Shown: piece after piece, positions 12,680 to 24,396 of the stretch
Layout: each line of letters begins with the position of its first letter
How positions within the stretch are numbered: the first letter of the stretch is position 1
Origin: Paramacrobiotus metropolitanus
Lineage: Eukaryota; Tardigrada; Eutardigrada; Parachela; Macrobiotidae
DNA: 64,000 nt
Reading direction: 5' to 3'
Assembly: GCF_019649055.1 (NCBI RefSeq)
Contig: NW_026570275.1
Coordinates: forward strand, 434,001 to 498,000
Notes under the pieces: generated by a model
Told to the model about the DNA's origin: nothing
Seen by the model: the letters and a program-made list of their open reading frames with translations, nothing else
Databases searched by the model: none
Program-made: the position numbers and the translations under genes

Positions 12680-13029
12680 AAAGTTGTTGGAAAAACCGAC
12701 AGGAGAAGACATGGAGAAACCGTAATGAACCAGCAGCTTAAAGCTGACAAATTACCACACTCTATGGAAGAGATCATTGTCTGGCTCGTAGGTTGAAAAT
12801 TTTGGAACGTCAATCCCTGCAATGCTGCAAATCATTACGGTAGAGTCACTGAGGGTTGCTAGCGCCAACTACGACGATAATCAAGGGTATCAAGAGCTCC
12901 TTCAAAGTGTTGCCGAATTTTTCATTGGGACGCATGAGGAAAGTTTGACCATATTTGATCTGTAGGAATATTGTACATCGTTTTCGAATAATGTAATTCC
13001 GCGAGGCCGACTTCCCAGCGCATTTGTTT

Positions 13030-14160
13030 TCCGTGCCAGCTTCTTTTGTCGATCGGGGGCGGACTGAGACGCATAAGCTCGGTCCTACATTAACGCTTTC
13101 TAAAGACGCTGCGATTCTCATTGAGCTGAATTTCCAAATTCCAAAATCTAATAATGGCATACTTTCTTTGGCAGATTTTTACTTTGAATGTGAGCTTTTG
13201 TTTTTGCAATTAAAAAGAAACGTCCTGCGAACAGCAACCAACCTGTGGCTTGGATTTCAACTACTATAGATAAGAAAGTCGCGCCGGTTAATTTTATAGT
13301 GCAAAGCATTTTCCAATCGGTTCACATATCTGTGTGCATTCGGGTGGTATCTGATTGCAGTCAGTTGTATTACTACCAAGCCATGTTTGAAGCTGTTTCA
13401 AACTGCAGTAAAGCACCGATGCAGTCTCAATTGGCAGCAGCTGGATTTTATTTGAATACAGCTGGAAATCATGCAACAACGCCTACCAACGCTGGTAAAG
13501 TAAAATGGTACAGCCTTTTCGAAGCAAGTGCATTTGAACCAGCAGATCTGGAAAAATTTTCACTGACCTCTGCCTGCAGTCAAAACCACTGCGGACTAAA
13601 GTTCCAGTACAAACAGAATTTTATTTTAACAAACACGAATTCTAATTGCGATAATGGGAAAACGCGGTTTCAGATTATCAGGTTTTTATACGCAATCCTC
13701 AGATTTCCATGCGCTTATTTATCGGCACTCCGGCCTATATGAACGCTGCTTCCAAAGCATTGCTAACAGTTATGACGAAATATCGTATTGAACGCACTGT
13801 TATGCGTACTGCAGACGTTACTCGGGGAACACAACATACGAAAATCAATAACTTTCTTCTCGGTTGGTTACCAACAGCCGTATTTCCGACCTTTGCAAGA
13901 TCAGATCGAATTACGGAAGGTGAAAAGCAAAACCTCTTTCTATGTGAGCATTGTGATGCATCACAACTTAGTGTCACTCAGGATGGGCAATCGTTTCCTG
14001 CCGACCCGTATTGAACTAATTTAACCAGTGGACAATATTTGTGATGTTATGACGGTACTTAATATCAAAGGATATCCCAACGAAGCTTTATGAGTAGGTC
14101 ATAGCAAGTACGTTAAAGGACACACAATTTTTGCATTCGATCTTTTCCCTTGAAGAACCG
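13030..14160 (+). pseudogene. Polinton/adintovirus-type major capsid protein, broken
   Basis: Conserved blocks of the double-jelly-roll capsid family occur in the right order, spread over several frames. They are an N-terminal region (13030-13250), APVNFIVQSIFQSV (about 13275-13316), QLAAAGFYLNTAG (about 13428-13466), an inter-barrel strand region (13680-13800), NNFLLGWLPTAVF (about 13847-13885), LSVTQDGQSFPADPY (about 13970-14014) and GHTIFAFDLFP (about 14117-14150). Frame changes near 13260, 13710 and after the TGA at 14012 make it non-functional. The family builds icosahedral capsids in Polintons, virophages and related animal elements. The identification rests on block order and spacing, not on a search. 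Terminal repeats of the parent element were not found. Confidence 0.8.
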
Positions 14161-14571
14161 GTAATGGCCCGCTTACCGCTTGGAAGCGATAGACGGTTTC
14201 GCGACATTTACGTCGGCGCATTTCCTTCGGACAGGTTGGCTATCTATGTCGGTTTGATGCCAGTAGCGTTCAAAGCAAATGCCGAGTCAGCTACCGGACC
14301 CGGAGCTTACTGGCTCTAATTTTACCAGGAAGTCCCAGGGGAAACTGAATTCTTCGATTCTCAAGGAAGACCGCTTTTTTATTATGGTGAGAATTCAGCA
14401 CGTTTTGCCTATATTCGTGCTCCTGCTGTAATACAGGAGAACTGTGTTCTGCAAAATATGTCTAAAAACAGCTTGTGCACGGTTGTGTATCTTCTTTTCC
14501 ATAAAGCTGCATTGTCTTCCGAGGCACATTCAAAAGCATTCTTTATTTATACACTGAATTTCCTCTAGACA
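14161..14571 (+). pseudogene. Unidentified frame downstream of the capsid gene
   Basis: One frame reads from about 14161 to TAG at 14566-14568 with a single internal TAA at 14317-14319. It includes FRDIYVGAFPSDRLAIYVG before the stop and FFDSQGRPLFYYGE after it. The composition is clearly protein-like. It overlaps the place where the capsid C-terminus should end and could be a second structural protein of the same element or an altered capsid tail. I do not recognise the family. Confidence 0.35.
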
Positions 14572-14673
14572 ACGATAAAATGGTCTGTCAATATGCAAGC
14601 TCGTTTTTTTTGAGTTCAGCAGAACTGAATTTAATTATAACGTGTTATTAAGTAATTTGAAACAAAAGAGCTG

Positions 14674-14843
14674 TTAAGGCAAATACACTCTTCGTCTCCC
14701 CAAAATCGGCTTACGGCATAGCGGGCAAGTCTTTCTGTTTAAAGAACACAAAGAGCAGCAAACTACATGTCCGCAGGACAGGAACACTACCTGCGCATCA
14801 TTATCTAAAAAGATTTTACACCGTAATTCAGCTTCACCTGGAG
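14674..14843 (-). CDS. C-terminal RING exon of an IAP-like protein
   Basis: The exon reads ...ELRCKIF, then VFLSCGHVVCC, then KTCPLCRKPI, and stops a few residues later at TAA (14674-14676). This is the layout of the C3HC4 RING that ends inhibitor-of-apoptosis proteins, which act as E3 ubiquitin ligases. A polypyrimidine-rich acceptor ending TTATAG lies directly upstream at 14844-14845. The second zinc Cys is Phe (CKIF), which should weaken the first zinc site, so it may be a pseudogene exon. No BIR domain was found upstream on the minus strand within the window. It may be a cellular paralogue or cargo of the adjacent viral-type element. Confidence 0.7.
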
Positions 14844-14845
14844 CT

Positions 14846-15955
14846 ATAAAAAATATAAAAAAGATTCGTACATCTAAGAAATCAGGAATTTTTCACTACC
14901 TTAAACGTTATCGGTTGCCTCACACTGGATGCTACATAAAATAGAAATAAAAACAATTTACTAAAATCACATATTCACAATCGCAACGAAATGATAATAT
15001 TTACGTTAATGCTTTCCCTTTAACTTGCTTGATTGCGTCAAGCAGGTCGCTAAGGCTTCGAAAATGTCTGCCATGAAAATAACTTCACCGCTGCCAATAG
15101 TCAAGGCCCCTCTAAGTGGGCAATGGAACTTGCAACACCTGGAGCAATACACCCGGGGAGTAGCTAATATGCAACAAAGACGAATTTCTTACGCGGCTTG
15201 CGAAGCCCGCACAAGGACGATGTCAGCCATTTCACCACCTGTACGGAATGCTGCTGCATAATAGTACCTGGTGCGGTCTGAATAAAACGCTGAATATATC
15301 AGTATCCTTCAGTGTAACGGCCCGCAGTTGACATGTATGGCGTTTTGCTGCTGTGTTTTTATTACAAAAACTGTTGAAAGCATCGGATTTTCCCTATTTA
15401 AGATGAAGTTCGGGATCGAAATGCGGCTTGCCGTGGGCACGTTTTTGTCAGGTAAAAGAATGAAGATCATCCAAAGCCCACTGTATTTCACAGGGCTTTT
15501 CAAGGAATGATCGACCTTGCGTACGGTGTAGATCAAGTTCCACCTAAACCTGTCGATCGGAATCACCAATCAGAAGAATGAGCAGCCGGTTCAGGCCGCC
15601 GTCAGTGGCAATCCGTTGCCCTCGGCATTCCGAGGAAAAGGTTGCGACGCTAGCCTGGGCATCTACTACCTGGATAGGGTTACTACGTGACGCTGTCGAC
15701 TGTGGGCTTCCCCGAAAAGTTCCTCACCGTCTGCAATCTGCTCTGTTACGCTGTTTTTGTGTCTAATTAGCCGTCACAGACTTTCAGAAACGGTACGAGT
15801 CTAAAAGGGAGATACACAACTTTGGCTTGCAGCTATCGGTAAAACCTCATTAGACTAGCATACCAATTTGTAACAGTAAATGTGCATACAAATCGGACGT
15901 AAACGATTTCTCAACTTGAATTGATATTACCTAAACACTTTTCGAGATTTCCAAA
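14846..15955. other. No gene recognised
   Basis: Frames at 15025-15261, 15309-15569 (minus) and 15578-15766 lack recognisable motifs. The upstream region of the protease exon (15780-15955) shows no clear TATA box. Confidence 0.4.
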
Positions 15956-16129
15956 ATGACTTTTCCACTAAAGCTTCTCGCCTTAACAGTCGCGTTAGCT
16001 TCTCAGTTCCATGCTGTCACTGCCATTACCAATGGCACCCATACCATTCCTCATACGGACTGCTATATTGTCGGGATCCTTCACAATGACGACACGGACA
16101 CCCTTCCTCTAATCTGTGGAGGAGCAACC
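15956..16129 (+). CDS. First exon of a secreted trypsin-like serine protease
   Basis: The ATG in context CCAAAATG opens a typical signal peptide (hydrophobic LLALTVALA, probable cleavage near residue 23). A chymotrypsin-family N-terminus follows: ITNGT at the zymogen-activation position, then CYIVGIL, then LICGGATVS corresponding to the conserved CGG strand. The exon ends at a strong donor, GTGAGT at 16130-16135. The His, Asp and Ser catalytic exons are not found downstream. A GC-rich block on the other strand begins within 100 bp. The gene is therefore truncated here or continues after a large intron. Confidence 0.7.
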
Positions 16130-16203
16130 GTGAGTGGTCGTTGTTAAAGAAAAACTGATTTTCTTTCGCCGTCATGACAACTACACACAACATCCGCACT
16201 CAC

Positions 16204-17067
16204 TCACTCAGTGGTGGTGGTTGTGGTGTTGGTCCTGTACTTCAGATATGCCTGCGCATACTGATTGTGCTTCGTCTCAGCGTAACAATCAGTACACCCC
16301 GCAGTCAACAGCTGAGCATTGCGCTCTCCGTAGATCATGCCGACGCTCTCCAGAAGTTCAGCCCCTTGGCGGGCCAACCCCGCCAACTTCTTTTGGGTAT
16401 CGTCCGACGCAGCCTTGGCTACACGCCAGCGAAGTTCCCTGATCAAAGTCTTGATCTGGATATGCCGTTTATCATTGGCTACGTCCGGATAACGGGCGGT
16501 ATAACTCGCATCAGCAATCGTTGTCGTGTGACTCGCGCGGCATCTTACCTTTTTCGATGGCGAGGATTGCAGACGTCAGCTGAGCGATTTCCACCTTGCA
16601 TGTCACCTGGTCAATCTGAAAAATAACAATCAAAATAACGGTGAAATAGAAAAATTAAAATTATGCAAAATGAATAAAATACCTTAAATGAGCTTAATAA
16701 GTGGGCATTTCGGTCCACTGTAATCCGGTTTCGCCCCGCGTGACGGTCTGCGGGTCTGCCCAGGCCTTGACGGCTTTACTAGCGCCAGTTGAGGTCGAGA
16801 CTTCACCCTCAACCGCCCCTTTCAGCGCCGCCCGGTCTGCGGCCGCCTTCTCCTTTAGAGCTTGATTCTCCGCGTCCGCCTGCTGTTCACGCTAGTCCGG
16901 GTCTCTCTTTAGCAGAGATTCATAAGGGGTTTCGGACCGCTTATGCGCTTGCGCCTTGTCAAAATTCGACTGGCGCAGATGGGCCACCTTCACTTCCAGG
17001 AACCCGGCGTCCTTCTGAGCGGCATTTACGGTTATCTTATCTTTCTTTGCCGGTCGTGGGTTCACCT
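16204..17067 (-). pseudogene. Coiled-coil coding remnant with intron-like gap
   Basis: This GC-rich block reads as protein on the minus strand. An upstream part (17067 to about 16694) is rich in A, K, E and Q with an internal TAG near 16890 and a TAA at 16694-16696. A 67-nt gap with GT...TTTTTCAG borders (16682-16616) follows. A downstream part then resumes with IDQVTCKVEIAQL, shifts frame near 16540, and ends in a Thr run at 16204. The helical, charged character resembles an N-terminal Gag or structural protein. I cannot name it. Its composition contrasts with the AT-rich surroundings, suggesting insertion beside the protease exon. Confidence 0.45.
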
Positions 17068-17399
17068 ACAACATAAAGTTGAACATTGATTCATATACAA
17101 TATAACAATAAGACCGACCATAACAACTACCTCAGTATATAACTTCTAATACCAAAATAAGCGTGAAAGCTGACAATTCGAGCACTCAACCTTCTTTTTA
17201 AATTCTATAGAAGAGATATACCAAGTTAATGGTCGCCTTAAAATCTTCAGTTATCCATTTAGTGAGTAAACATGCTCGGTTTAGTCTAACTCAGGAGCAT
17301 AGGGCTCCATTTCAATCAACTATTGTAGAATTTCTAAATCTCGTTTAGTTATGGTTATCACCGTTATTTTGGCTTCCCCATAACCATACTCGTCCACCG
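17068..17399. other. AT-rich spacer
   Basis: No frame or motif is seen between the coiled-coil remnant and the gypsy pol remnant. Confidence 0.4.
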
Positions 17400-20150
17400 A
17401 TGATACGTTGTTTGATCAAAACCATTTTGACCTTTGTGATAAAGGTTACGAAGAGCGCGACCTCAGAAAGTTCCGTCAGGGACATTGTTACGGCGAACGA
17501 TCACCCTGGGATCAAGGTCCCAATTATACTGAAGGAGGGGAATGCGTTACTTGACACGGGCAGTGCGATCACGCTCGTGTTAGAAAAATTCGTGAGCAGC
17601 TTATTTTTGGGGGATACATCAATCCTCGTGACCTCGTCAAAAGCCAAACTTTTAGTGGCCATAGCTTTGTGACAAAAGGTTCAATCCTTTTACCCGTCAC
17701 AATCGGAGAGTAAACTTTTGCCATCAAAGTCGATGTTTACAACGAGGTTTCCACTCAGTTTGACGTAATTATAGCTGGCCAGACTTAGAAAAGTTTTATC
17801 CCGCTAAAACGGTAAATCTAATAAAAAAGTTCCAAGCAACAAAACAAGAAGGTCAAAAACGGGTAGTGGACACTTCGAAATAAGGCCCCTTGGAGAAGTC
17901 GTGCCCAGACAAGGAACTTCAAATCGCTTCGTCCAGCTGTGCAAAAAGAACGGTAGGGAAGGCAACGCACGCTGAAGCTACGGATCTAGCCGCCAAAGGC
18001 TCATCGATCAAGCTTAAAAAAGGGCCAGTGGATGGGACGGGACACCTTACTTTTTACAGGCCATCTTACATTTGGCTGCGGCTAGGTGTTGAACTCAAAC
18101 TATCAGTGGCGCATTTACAGGTTTTTTTGTGAACATACTAAAGCAACGAGGAAAAGTTGCAGTATATGTGCGCATGTGGCTGAAATTTAGTACAAAGGAA
18201 AAATTTTTGGTTCATTTAACAAATTGTCGAAAAAATAAATTTAGCCAACGAATGCTCAAAAATTTGCCCTTCTCCGTATTTTGTTTTGTTACGGATTCGA
18301 CTATTATCTTTCATAGCCTTAGGGAAGATCATTTTCGTCAAAATGAAGATTTATTATCTACTTTAACGGTAGAAAACGGCTTGGAAAATTAGAACGAATT
18401 GAAACTCGGTTTTTACGAAAATCAAGTTATTTAGGACATCAGTTGACGCCGGAACAGAAGGAGCAGTTGCTCCAAGTTCTTCGCGAATTTACTAATTTGT
18501 GGCCAACGGAGGACGTTCCTATGGGAGGAGCTTTAGTGCCTCCGATAACGCTTGAGTCAGAACCGAAATGTGCTCCAATCTGACAGCCGGTTCGACGTTT
18601 AGCAAAAAAACAAAGAGAGATAGTTGATATGAAAACCAAAAAACTAATAAAGCAAGGAATTTTGGTACCCTGCAAGTCCCCATGGGCATCGCCGATTTTA
18701 TTGGTAAAAAAACAAGGCCGAAAGGCCATTATAGAATCTGCGGGGATTTTCGTCGCTTGAGCATACAATTAAAATATGACAGGTATCCCATGTCCACTAT
18801 ACACAAAATTTTACGACTAGTGACCTTTCTAAAGGATTCCATCAGCTTCCAATTGCGGAAGCTCATCAAGAAGATAACAACCATCACGACCTCGGGAGTT
18901 CTAAATATGCATGGGTCATATGGGTGCCATTCGAAGTCCATCTCAGACCCAGTGCGCTTCAGAGGACAAAGCACAATATCTTTTTGAAATTGATACTGGA
19001 GAAGAAATTTCAGGTCTTAATTGACGATATCACCATCAGAGGTGATATGTTTATTCTTCACCAGAAAAAGTTTAATGAATTTTGAGATTGTCAGACAGCC
19101 GAATTTTACAACCAACGACAGAAAATCAAAATTTTCTATGCCGTCGTGCAAGTATCATTGGAAGGTAACTCGCAAGACCCAGCAAAAACTTTGGCTGTGG
19201 AGAAATTTTCGGTTCCAAAGGATTACACCGAGTTGAATCCGTTTATCGGCTTTAACTCGTTCTACAGATGCTTTCTTCCTGTATTTTCAAAGATTTGTGG
19301 TCCGTTGCATGACTTAGCTAACAAATATTGTGATAAAAAATCTGCAAAGTTACCGTGGGATGGAATGCATCAACGAGCTTTTGAAAGCTTGAAAAATTTC
19401 ATGACTAATGCTCCGGTATTAAACTATTTTGAAACGAACTCGCCTATCAACCTTCATGCGGACGCGAGTGAACATGCTTTGGGTTGTTTTGGCAGAAAAG
19501 CACGACGCCGGGGAAAAGCCCATCGCTTACGCTCCAGGATACTAGGCGAAGTAGAGTCGGCACAGAGCACTACCGAGAAAGAATGTCTGGCTATAATTTT
19601 TGGGGCAGAAAATTTTTGACAATTTATTCTGGGTTTTACTATAACGTTTGACAATAACGAACACTATAACGGTTTTTGCGGATTATCTTAAACTGGTCTG
19701 CTACGGAATCTACGAACTGAAAACGCAAAAGTCGCACGATGGAGTTTGCGGCTTTGTGAATTCGAAAATAAATTATTCGTAAAACAGGCAAGGTTGATGC
19801 GGATGCACATGCATTGAGTCGGGCTCTAGTCTCGTCGCCGCTTCCGGAGGGAACAAATATCGATTTTCCGGTTTTTACGACTAGCGCGATAACAAACGTC
19901 CAAGAAATCAATTTACGTTAGGAACATTTAAAAAACCAGTTTTTAAATGCCATCATAAATTTTAAAGAAAATACGCCGGCAGTATACACGGAAAGGATAA
20001 AAAAATTGCATCCCTTTACTACCTGAATGATGGCATTTTTTCTTCTTGTTCAAAGTTAACGGGATAAAAGTTAACGGTTAACAGCTTACTGGATATTCGT
20101 TCCACATGAAGGCTCTTGTTGTTCATGCTGATGGTCTTCTTTCACTGTAG
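17400..20150 (+). pseudogene. Decayed Ty3/gypsy pol
   Basis: Domains run in order with many stops and shifts. Protease active site ALLDTGSAITLV lies at about 17548-17583. The RT fingers start at about 18440-18770 (LTPEQKEQLLQVLREF, then LIKQGILVPCKSPWASP). The RT palm (SKGFHQLPIAEAHQE, about 18825-18870) is followed by the polymerase site, now LIDDI, at about 19018. The RT thumb and RNase H are within 19146-19619 (INLHADASEHALG, then STTEKECLAIIF). A linker with DADAHALSRAL lies at about 19798-19830, then a degraded integrase N-terminus to about 20150. RNase H ends abruptly at a TGA. It is an old insertion. No LTRs were found. Confidence 0.85.
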
Positions 20151-21670
20151 TTGCATATGAAACTGAAGAGACAACAATGTAGGTCATCTCTGTCGACTCT
20201 GTGATTGCATTTCATAGAATGCAACTGTCTTTTTTCAGCACTCAGATCATCCGGAATTCCAGATGCCTGCCTTTGTGTTAGCTGCAGTTGGATAATAATG
20301 GGCGGGCTGACACTGGTGGCATGGTTAAGCTCTTTCAGCCTAAAAAAAATTTGTAAGACAGACTACAGATTACCTTCGTCGTTGCATTAGTTACCATGGC
20401 CACCACACATCACTGCATCGTTTCAGTCTCGCTAGTCTCATAAAAATTGTTTCATTTGCGATGCCGTAGTAAATATCGATCATCGGTTTTTGCCAGATGT
20501 CTTGGCGGTAGCGTTTCGTGTCCGACGCATTCTCAAGTTTCTTTAAGTTTATTTTTATTGATTTTGTTATGGTCGGTCAGATTTGTTTTTTTGTGCATGA
20601 TAAACAGTCATGCTGAGATTCTGTTCAATTTTTTCCGTTGCAGAGAATGAGTCCTCTCATCGAGACTTGCTGATATTTATAAACTCCCATGGCATGGAAG
20701 CGTAACGATTTGATCTGGTTTTCAGTAACAGGTAGCACTGATAAAGTAAAGCGTATTTCTGCAGCCGTTACGGATTGGTTTTACAATGGCTTGAGCGGTG
20801 ATCGACTCGTTTTAATTTGGTGAGTGGTTTGGTGCCGATGTTTTTTTCAACAGCAGAACTCTTGGTCTACCTAACCAGGGAACATTTTCGTCCTCCAAAT
20901 TCAAAAAATTCTCATAGTTTGTAAAATGATAGTGTACTATTGTAGTATGCTTACAAAATTATTTTTATCTGCCATCGTCAAGGGGGCGTGGCCAGACAAC
21001 AATTAAAAGTTTGCATGCTATCACATACTGTGTAATGCAATGCAGAACAAGTGTTACTTGTAATTTTATTATTATGTTAACTTTTTACTGCAGCACCGTG
21101 GAATTTTGCAGCTGTCGAGTAATCAAGCACGTGTGTAGATAAACTCGTTTAAACCCTCAATCAGTCGCACTAAACGTATGTGACTACTATGAAAGCCCGA
21201 TCATGGTGAGGACTTACTCGTAATTGCATTTAAGGAGGCCACTATGATAAGTGAATGGGCGACAAACACCTATACACTTAATTGTAAGTGGTCCAGTTTC
21301 GTCACTTTTCTCCTGGGTCATTTTTCTTTAGGCTTCTTGTCTTGTCGGATTTCGGAAAGTTTTCTCTTTTTTGAAACTTAAAAGTTTTAAAACCGATGCA
21401 CCAGTTTTTGAGTTATTTGCGTCATAAAAATACGACAACGACTTATGAAGGCACTTAAGCCGCATCACACGCAACACACTACAGCGAAATAACTGCAGTC
21501 GCCGCCACAGATATGCGGCTGCGACATTTATTTAGCCCAGCGCATCTGCAGCAAGTATCAAGTTATTCCCGTACACAAAATTTATTGCAGTTACCATCAG
21601 TTACGTGGTTAACCCGGGCTGTGAGAAAAAAAAGGAGCGCATGTGTGGCAGTAACTGCAGTTATATCGCT
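20151..21670. other. No gene recognised
   Basis: Short frames only (20205-20650, 21513-21701), all without motifs. Confidence 0.4.
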
Positions 21671-21726
21671 GTGGTGCAGTGGCTCGCGTCTGGTAGCTTA
21701 ACCCAATCCGGTTCAAACTAGACCAC
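21671..21726 (+). repeat. tRNA-derived (SINE-like) Pol III promoter
   Basis: TGGTGCAGTGG (from 21672) fits the internal A box and GGTTCAAACT (21710-21719) nearly fits the B box, about 38 nt apart. The ends GTGGT and ACCAC can pair like an acceptor stem. At 56 nt it is too short for a tRNA, and it lacks a clear anticodon arm, so a SINE head or degraded tRNA is more likely. Confidence 0.4.
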
Positions 21727-23838
21727 GAAAAATAGGAACTGTCGATAAAATAAGTCAAATGAGAATCTACTTTTTTCAGAATTTTGTCAGCCATGGTTCA
21801 GCTACAGCAGAATGGTCTCGTTCTGACAACACCGGGCTGACTTGTACGCGTGACAATTTTATTCTTCGTTTATTACAGTTGTAATCCAAAGTATTTTTGG
21901 CTAAAAAATATTTTTATTTAGATTTCTCAGTTTTATTAGCGAGCTAAGATGTAGAGGTCCATTCTGATAAAATCGATGAATTGTTTCATTTATTTCTTTT
22001 AAGAGTTTTAATTTGTTGTTCTTCTTATTTTATTATGTTGACCTGTCTATAGATCTCGATAAGGAGTGATTCCTTGTATCTGTAGACATTAAGCAATTAA
22101 AACCTAAAACCTAAACCTAACCATTCTACTACACTTAACCGCCAAGTATGAGCCTAAGTTGCACTCGCCAGTGGCAACCAAAGTCAGCCATTTGCGTTTT
22201 GCCATGCTTCCTCGTGTATACGTAACAATGACCTTGATGTTTAAATGTTGTTATTTATTGGTGTGGTTGTAAAGTGCTGTTCCTTCCCGCTGTCTGAAGC
22301 CTAGAGGGGGCAACCGCTCCGTTGCAAGGACAATAAACTTCCGTTATATTGTATTATTATTATATCACGGGTGGCCAAAGGTCGCTGACTCCTCCTGGCC
22401 AATGGCGTGATACGAAAAAATTTAAATAAGTAAATTAGGTGGTTGACTCTATGTGTTACCGGACACAACTTGCATTTTTGAAATATGTGAAATAGTTGAC
22501 CACTGGTGATCTTTTAAAAAAAACATGGTATCATTTTGACAAAAAAAGGAATGGGCTGCATTACAGCCATTACACAAGATTTCTTTGTAAATTAAGTAGA
22601 AATCGCAACATTCTGCAAATTGGTATCCTAACACAACCTTTTTGCGCTTTTAAGCGAAGTGTTTTGGTGGTCATCAGAGTGACCACCGTCCACACATGAG
22701 AAAATCGATGCCCAATGGATTAGACAAGTTTCTTTTTTTGGGGCGGAAGTTATTGTCGCAGGAAAAGATGCACGCAATCAGATGTGATAAACAAAGGGTG
22801 GTCAGTGGTCCCTAATACGGCACCTTGCGAATATTAGTGTGCCTTAGGTTGTTTGGCGCTACTCTTGGGCTGGAAATCAACTACCGCTGCGATTGTGGTG
22901 CTACAGTTTTAGCCGCGTGACCTTTCAATGCTCTTCTGGTGACCAGCAGCGTTAGCTGGGCAGTGTCCAGTATTCCCGCAGACGGTTTTTTTTATTTTTA
23001 TATACAGTTTCTGTATGACTAAACGGTTTGTCGCTTTCGCAGACGTATTATTGTGCTGCTGACCTTTGGTCATTCCGACAGGCTACAGCCACTAATATTA
23101 TGCTCGTAGATAGCTTTTAGAATCTGTCCAGGTTCCCATGCTACCTACGTTCAGGTACAGGAGCAGTAGTCCTCCACGGTATCAGTGCGATATCAACGAG
23201 AAGAAAAGGTTAAATGCTTTCGTTATCGTCTTTTATAATGCAAATAACTTAAAAACGGGTGAACCGATTTTAGAATTTTCAAGTATGTCTAAAAGAGCAA
23301 ACTTTCCTGAATCAACCCATACTAAAACCCAGAAGAGAAACGGCTCGTTAGAGAAATAACGAAAGCTGGGCTGGCCCTCTTAATTTAATTTAAATTCAGA
23401 GCAGGTAGCCCATTTCTGGGTTTGGATGACAGCCTAGCCTGGGTTTTTCAACCTGACTGCTAAATGCTAAAAAATACAAAAACATTCAAATCAATTAAGA
23501 AGCCTTATAATCATACACGAAACATAACTCGAGAGGAAACAGTATATCAGCAGTAGTTAAAAAAAGTCCTGCAGTTTACAGTGCACTTCCAAAACACCAA
23601 GAGAGCGTAATTCAAGAATTTCACTGCCACAGCGGTTGATATTATCCAGCAGCTTGTTCAATCGCCATGCTAATGTGGTATTTCGCCCATTCACTTATCA
23701 TAGTGGACTCCTCAAATGTAATTACAAGTAGGAGAGACGCGTTCGATGCTAGAGACAGCATGTATGCTGTCTGGCAGAAAAAAGCTGTTGTAGCTACTAC
23801 AGCAATTTAATTCTAATGTAAAAGTACTGAATTATCCG
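21727..23838. other. No gene recognised; short telomere-like run
   Basis: A (CCTAAA)n-like run occurs at about 22099-22122. The sequence is otherwise AT-rich without supported genes. Opposing frames near 22449-22699 show nothing recognisable. Confidence 0.4.
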
Positions 23839-23960
23839 CCAGGCCCGGCACAAGGAATTTTTGGAGGGGGGGGGGGGCGAAAGACCGCCGGGGGGCTGGC
23901 CTTCGACGCGAGTCCGAGGGGGGGGGCGGGCAGAATTTGGGTCATCCGCCGGGGGGCGGA
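23839..23960. repeat. G-run-rich block, possible transposon end
   Basis: CAGGCCCGGCACAAGG is followed by AATTTTTGGA and then several runs of 6-13 G. Ends of this style are seen on hAT-like elements, but no matching inverted end was found. The long G runs may also be assembly-sensitive. Confidence 0.3.
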
Positions 23961-24396
23961 ATTGAATGTAAGGCATTTTAAGCGGTTTTTATGTTACATA
24001 AAAACTTAACATGTTGCCCCATGGTCTGCTGAAGACTTTTCCCACTGAAATGACACGAACTTCCAGTTATCGCTGTCACTGTTATGATGTGATCGCATTA
24101 TTTTTTCATAGCTGACAGGTTGCACCGTCTAAGCTCCGTGGCCGTCCGTCTTTAACGTTATCCAGCGGCTTTATGCGATAATTCGCCCAAAAAATGCCAA
24201 AGAAAAACTGCAGTTGTTAAAACGTCATCTCATGCAAATTAGTTGTTATAAATTTGAGCCTGAAGATATGATCGCTCTGCCGTGTCCGCGTAAAGCTTAA
24301 TAATAAGTAATTATTAACCGCCTAGTGCAAATCGTTGGTAATTTCGCAGCGTTCGCTCTGCAACACGGTAGAACAAAATGACCGTCATTAAAACGA

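Noticed and set aside
21671-21726. Functional tRNA gene
   Set aside because: At 56 nt it is too short, with no proper anticodon stem, and the lower acceptor pairs mismatch.
22099-22122. Telomere repeat array
   Set aside because: Only about three imperfect CCTAAA units in ordinary AT-rich DNA.
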